Of a DNA stretch of 38,005 bases, positions 35,897 to 38,005 are shown one piece after another. Numbering within the stretch: position 1 is the stretch's first letter; each line of letters starts with the position of its first letter. The stretch is from an uncultured Clostridia bacterium. Lineage in GTDB: Bacteria; Bacillota; Clostridia; Christensenellales; UBA1242. The stretch spans positions 1-38,005 of the forward strand of contig CANRCQ010000007.1 of NCBI GenBank assembly GCA_947629145.1, given 5' to 3'. The notes below the pieces were generated by a model. That model did no database searches and was not told where the DNA came from. It was given only the letters and a program-made list of their open reading frames with translations. A program made the position numbers and the translations under genes.

Positions 35897-35902
35897 AGGC
35901 TT

Positions 35903-36811
35903 ATGGAAATAAAGAACAAAATCTTTCTTGCACCAATGGCAGGGGTCAGCGATGTGGGCTTTAGGGCGGTTGCTTCCTATTTTGGCGCGGATGGAACTGT
36001 CACAGAAATGCTTTCGGCGCGCGCTATGGCTCACAATCCAAAAAAGACGGAGTTTATGACCTTGACCACAGAGCAAGAGAAAATTAAGATTGCGCAGATT
36101 TTTGGTCACGAAGAAGATTATATGAAAAAGGCGGTGTCAAGCGCTCTTCTTGAAAAATTTGATAGTTTTGATATAAACATGGGCTGCCCTGCACCAAAAA
36201 TAATTAAAAACGGCGAAGGTGGGGCGCTTATGGACAATATTCCCCTTGCAAGCAAGATAATTTCCGCAGTGAAAAGTGCCACACAAAAGCCTGTTTCCGT
36301 TAAATTTAGAAAAGGACATAAAGCGCAAAATTTTCTTGAATTTGGCAGGATGTGTGAAGAGTCTGGCGCGGACTTTGTCACCTTTCACGCAAGGACTGTC
36401 GCGCAAGGTTATAGCGGCTTTGCGGACTATGACGCAATCGCATCTTTAAAGGCAAAACTTTCAATTCCAGTGATTGGCAATGGTGATGTGAAAGATATTG
36501 GAAGTTTAAAAAGAATGAAAGAAACTGGGGTTGATGCGGTTATGGTTGGGCGCGGCGCACTTGGAAGGCCTTGGCTTTTTGCCACTTTAAAGGGGCTTGA
36601 TATGAAGGTTGACAAGATGCAGGCGATAAAAACTCACATCTCTATTTTGCGTGAACATTTTGAAGAAGATTGGCTTAAAAAATATATAAGAAAGCATCTG
36701 TTATGGTATGCGTGTGACTTGCCAACCACGGCGGCGCTGCGTTTAAAACTTGCAACTTGCGAAGATATTGACGAATGTTTGGCACTTTTACAAGACGCTT
36801 TTTTGAAGTAA
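35903..36811 (+). CDS. dusB: tRNA-dihydrouridine synthase (DusB-like)
   Basis: FLAPMAGVSDVGFRAVASYFGADGTVTEMLSARA, DINMGCPAPKIIKNGEGGALM, FHARTVAQGYSGFADY, VMVGRGALGRPWLF. Confidence 0.95.
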   Translation: MEIKNKIFLAPMAGVSDVGFRAVASYFGADGTVTEMLSARAMAHNPKKTEFMTLTTEQEKIKIAQIFGHEEDYMKKAVSSALLEKFDSFDINMGCPAPKIIKNGEGGALMDNIPLASKIISAVKSATQKPVSVKFRKGHKAQNFLEFGRMCEESGADFVTFHARTVAQGYSGFADYDAIASLKAKLSIPVIGNGDVKDIGSLKRMKETGVDAVMVGRGALGRPWLFATLKGLDMKVDKMQAIKTHISILREHFEEDWLKKYIRKHLLWYACDLPTTAALRLKLATCEDIDECLALLQDAFLK

Positions 36812-36834
36812 CACTGTTTTGTTTGAAAAATGCT

Positions 36835-36862
36835 TTGAATATTTTTCAAATTGTTGTAAACT
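36835..36862 (+). promoter_or_regulatory. pgk promoter
   Basis: TTGAAT, 16 nt, TAAACT (36857-36862); SD AAGGGG. Confidence 0.5.
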
Positions 36863-36879
36863 AATCTTAAGGGGTTTGT

Positions 36880-38005
36880 ATGAAAAGAACAATCAGGGAT
36901 TTAAAGAATATTAAAGGCAAGAAAATTCTTCTTCGCTGTGATTTTAACGTTCCACTCGACCACTGGGGAGATATTTTAAACGACAATCGCATTGTTCAAG
37001 AACTTCCAACTTTGGAATATCTCACAAAACAGGGTGCGCGCGTTATTGTTTGTTCGCACTTAGGTCGCCCAAAGGGCTATGACAAATTTTTGTCACTCTT
37101 TCCTGTTGCAGTTTATCTTATGAAATACTTTCCAAACAAAGTGAAGTTTATCGGCAAGGTTGTTGGGAAAGAAGTTGAAAAAGCAGCGAATGAACTTAAA
37201 GACGGCGAAATTTTGGTTATTGAAAATTTGCGTTTCTGTGAAGGGGAAGAGAAAAACGACCCTAAATTTGTCGCTGACCTTGGAAAACTTGCAGACATTT
37301 ATGTCAATGATGCTTTTGGCACAACCCACAGAAAACACGCATCAACCTATGGTGTGGCACTTAAAAAGCCAAATGCAATTGGATTTTTGATTGAAAAAGA
37401 GTTGAAGGCATTTGACCAGGCTTTTCAAAAAACAGACAAACCTTTTGTGGTTATGCTTGGTGGCGCAAAAGTTGCTGATAAAATCTCTTTGCTTGAAAAT
37501 TGTGTTGAAAAAGCGGACACAATAATAATAGGTGGTGGCATGGCCTACACCTTTTTGCAGGCGCTTGGACAGAATATTGGCGATTCGATTGTGTCACTTG
37601 ATATGATTGATGATGCACAAAGAATTTTGGAAAAAGCAAAGGCAAACAATGTGAAAGTTGTGTTGCCGATAGACCATATTGCACTTTTGCAAAATGGCAA
37701 GGTTGTAAAAACAAACGAACTTTCTGCTGGCATGACGGCGCTTGATATTGGGCCAAAGACAATCAAACTTTTCGCGCAGGAAATTGCTTCTGCAAAACGC
37801 ATTATGTGGAATGGCCCACTTGGAAAATATGAAGACCCACGATTTAAAAAAGGCACTATGAAAATGGCAAAGGCTGTGGCAAAATCTGGGGCATACAGCA
37901 TTGTTGGTGGCGGCGACAGCGTCAGTGCCGTTCAAGCAAGTGGCTTTGCGGACAAAATCAATCACTTATCAACCGGTGGCGGAGCAAGTTTAAAACTTAT
38001 GGAAG
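36880..38005 (+). CDS. pgk: Phosphoglycerate kinase (3' truncated by window edge; absent from the ORF track)
   Basis: MKRTIRDLKNIKGKKILLRCDFNVPL, CSHLGRPKG, VMLGGAKVADKI, IIGGGMAYTF, MWNGPLGKYE, SIVGGGDSVSA. Confidence 0.96.
   Translation, partial: MKRTIRDLKNIKGKKILLRCDFNVPLDHWGDILNDNRIVQELPTLEYLTKQGARVIVCSHLGRPKGYDKFLSLFPVAVYLMKYFPNKVKFIGKVVGKEVEKAANELKDGEILVIENLRFCEGEEKNDPKFVADLGKLADIYVNDAFGTTHRKHASTYGVALKKPNAIGFLIEKELKAFDQAFQKTDKPFVVMLGGAKVADKISLLENCVEKADTIIIGGGMAYTFLQALGQNIGDSIVSLDMIDDAQRILEKAKANNVKVVLPIDHIALLQNGKVVKTNELSAGMTALDIGPKTIKLFAQEIASAKRIMWNGPLGKYEDPRFKKGTMKMAKAVAKSGAYSIVGGGDSVSAVQASGFADKINHLSTGGGASLKLME

Noticed and set aside
1-38005. CRISPR arrays, tRNA/rRNA genes, transposases, integrases or prophage genes
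   Set aside because: None recognised on either strand by reading; the only strong repeats are protein-coding (giant gene, WG gene) and the paired terminators.

Overview
The window comes from a low-GC bacterium, probably an uncultured member of the Clostridia (inferred from gene content and sporulation-type genes). Most of it is housekeeping sequence: dnaB 3' end, gltX, trpS, uppP, a Ca2+-type P-ATPase, holB, ricT/yaaT, a trmN6-like methyltransferase, spmA/spmB, tatD, rsmA, rplI, dusB and the 5' part of pgk. Two accessory parts stand out. (1) A single uninterrupted ~18.3-kb ORF (5837/5840-24097, ~6,085 aa) encodes a secreted, C-terminally membrane-anchored repeat protein with GLUG-like, InlB-B-repeat-like and MBG/YDG-like modules. 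(2) A compact ~2-kb accessory cluster (30108-32094) contains a perfect-consensus promoter driving an interrupted micro-ORF, a KWT/WG-type repeat protein whose promoter spacer is a 9-bp poly-C/G tract (candidate phase-variable switch), a translationally coupled 32-aa ORF, an ankyrin-like ORF, and two identical terminators that carry the stop codons of the genes they end. Several genes (holB, tatD, dusB, the ankyrin-like gene) have a -10 element ending exactly 6 nt before the ATG and no Shine-Dalgarno, which predicts leaderless mRNAs. All calls come from reading the sequence; no database search was run.
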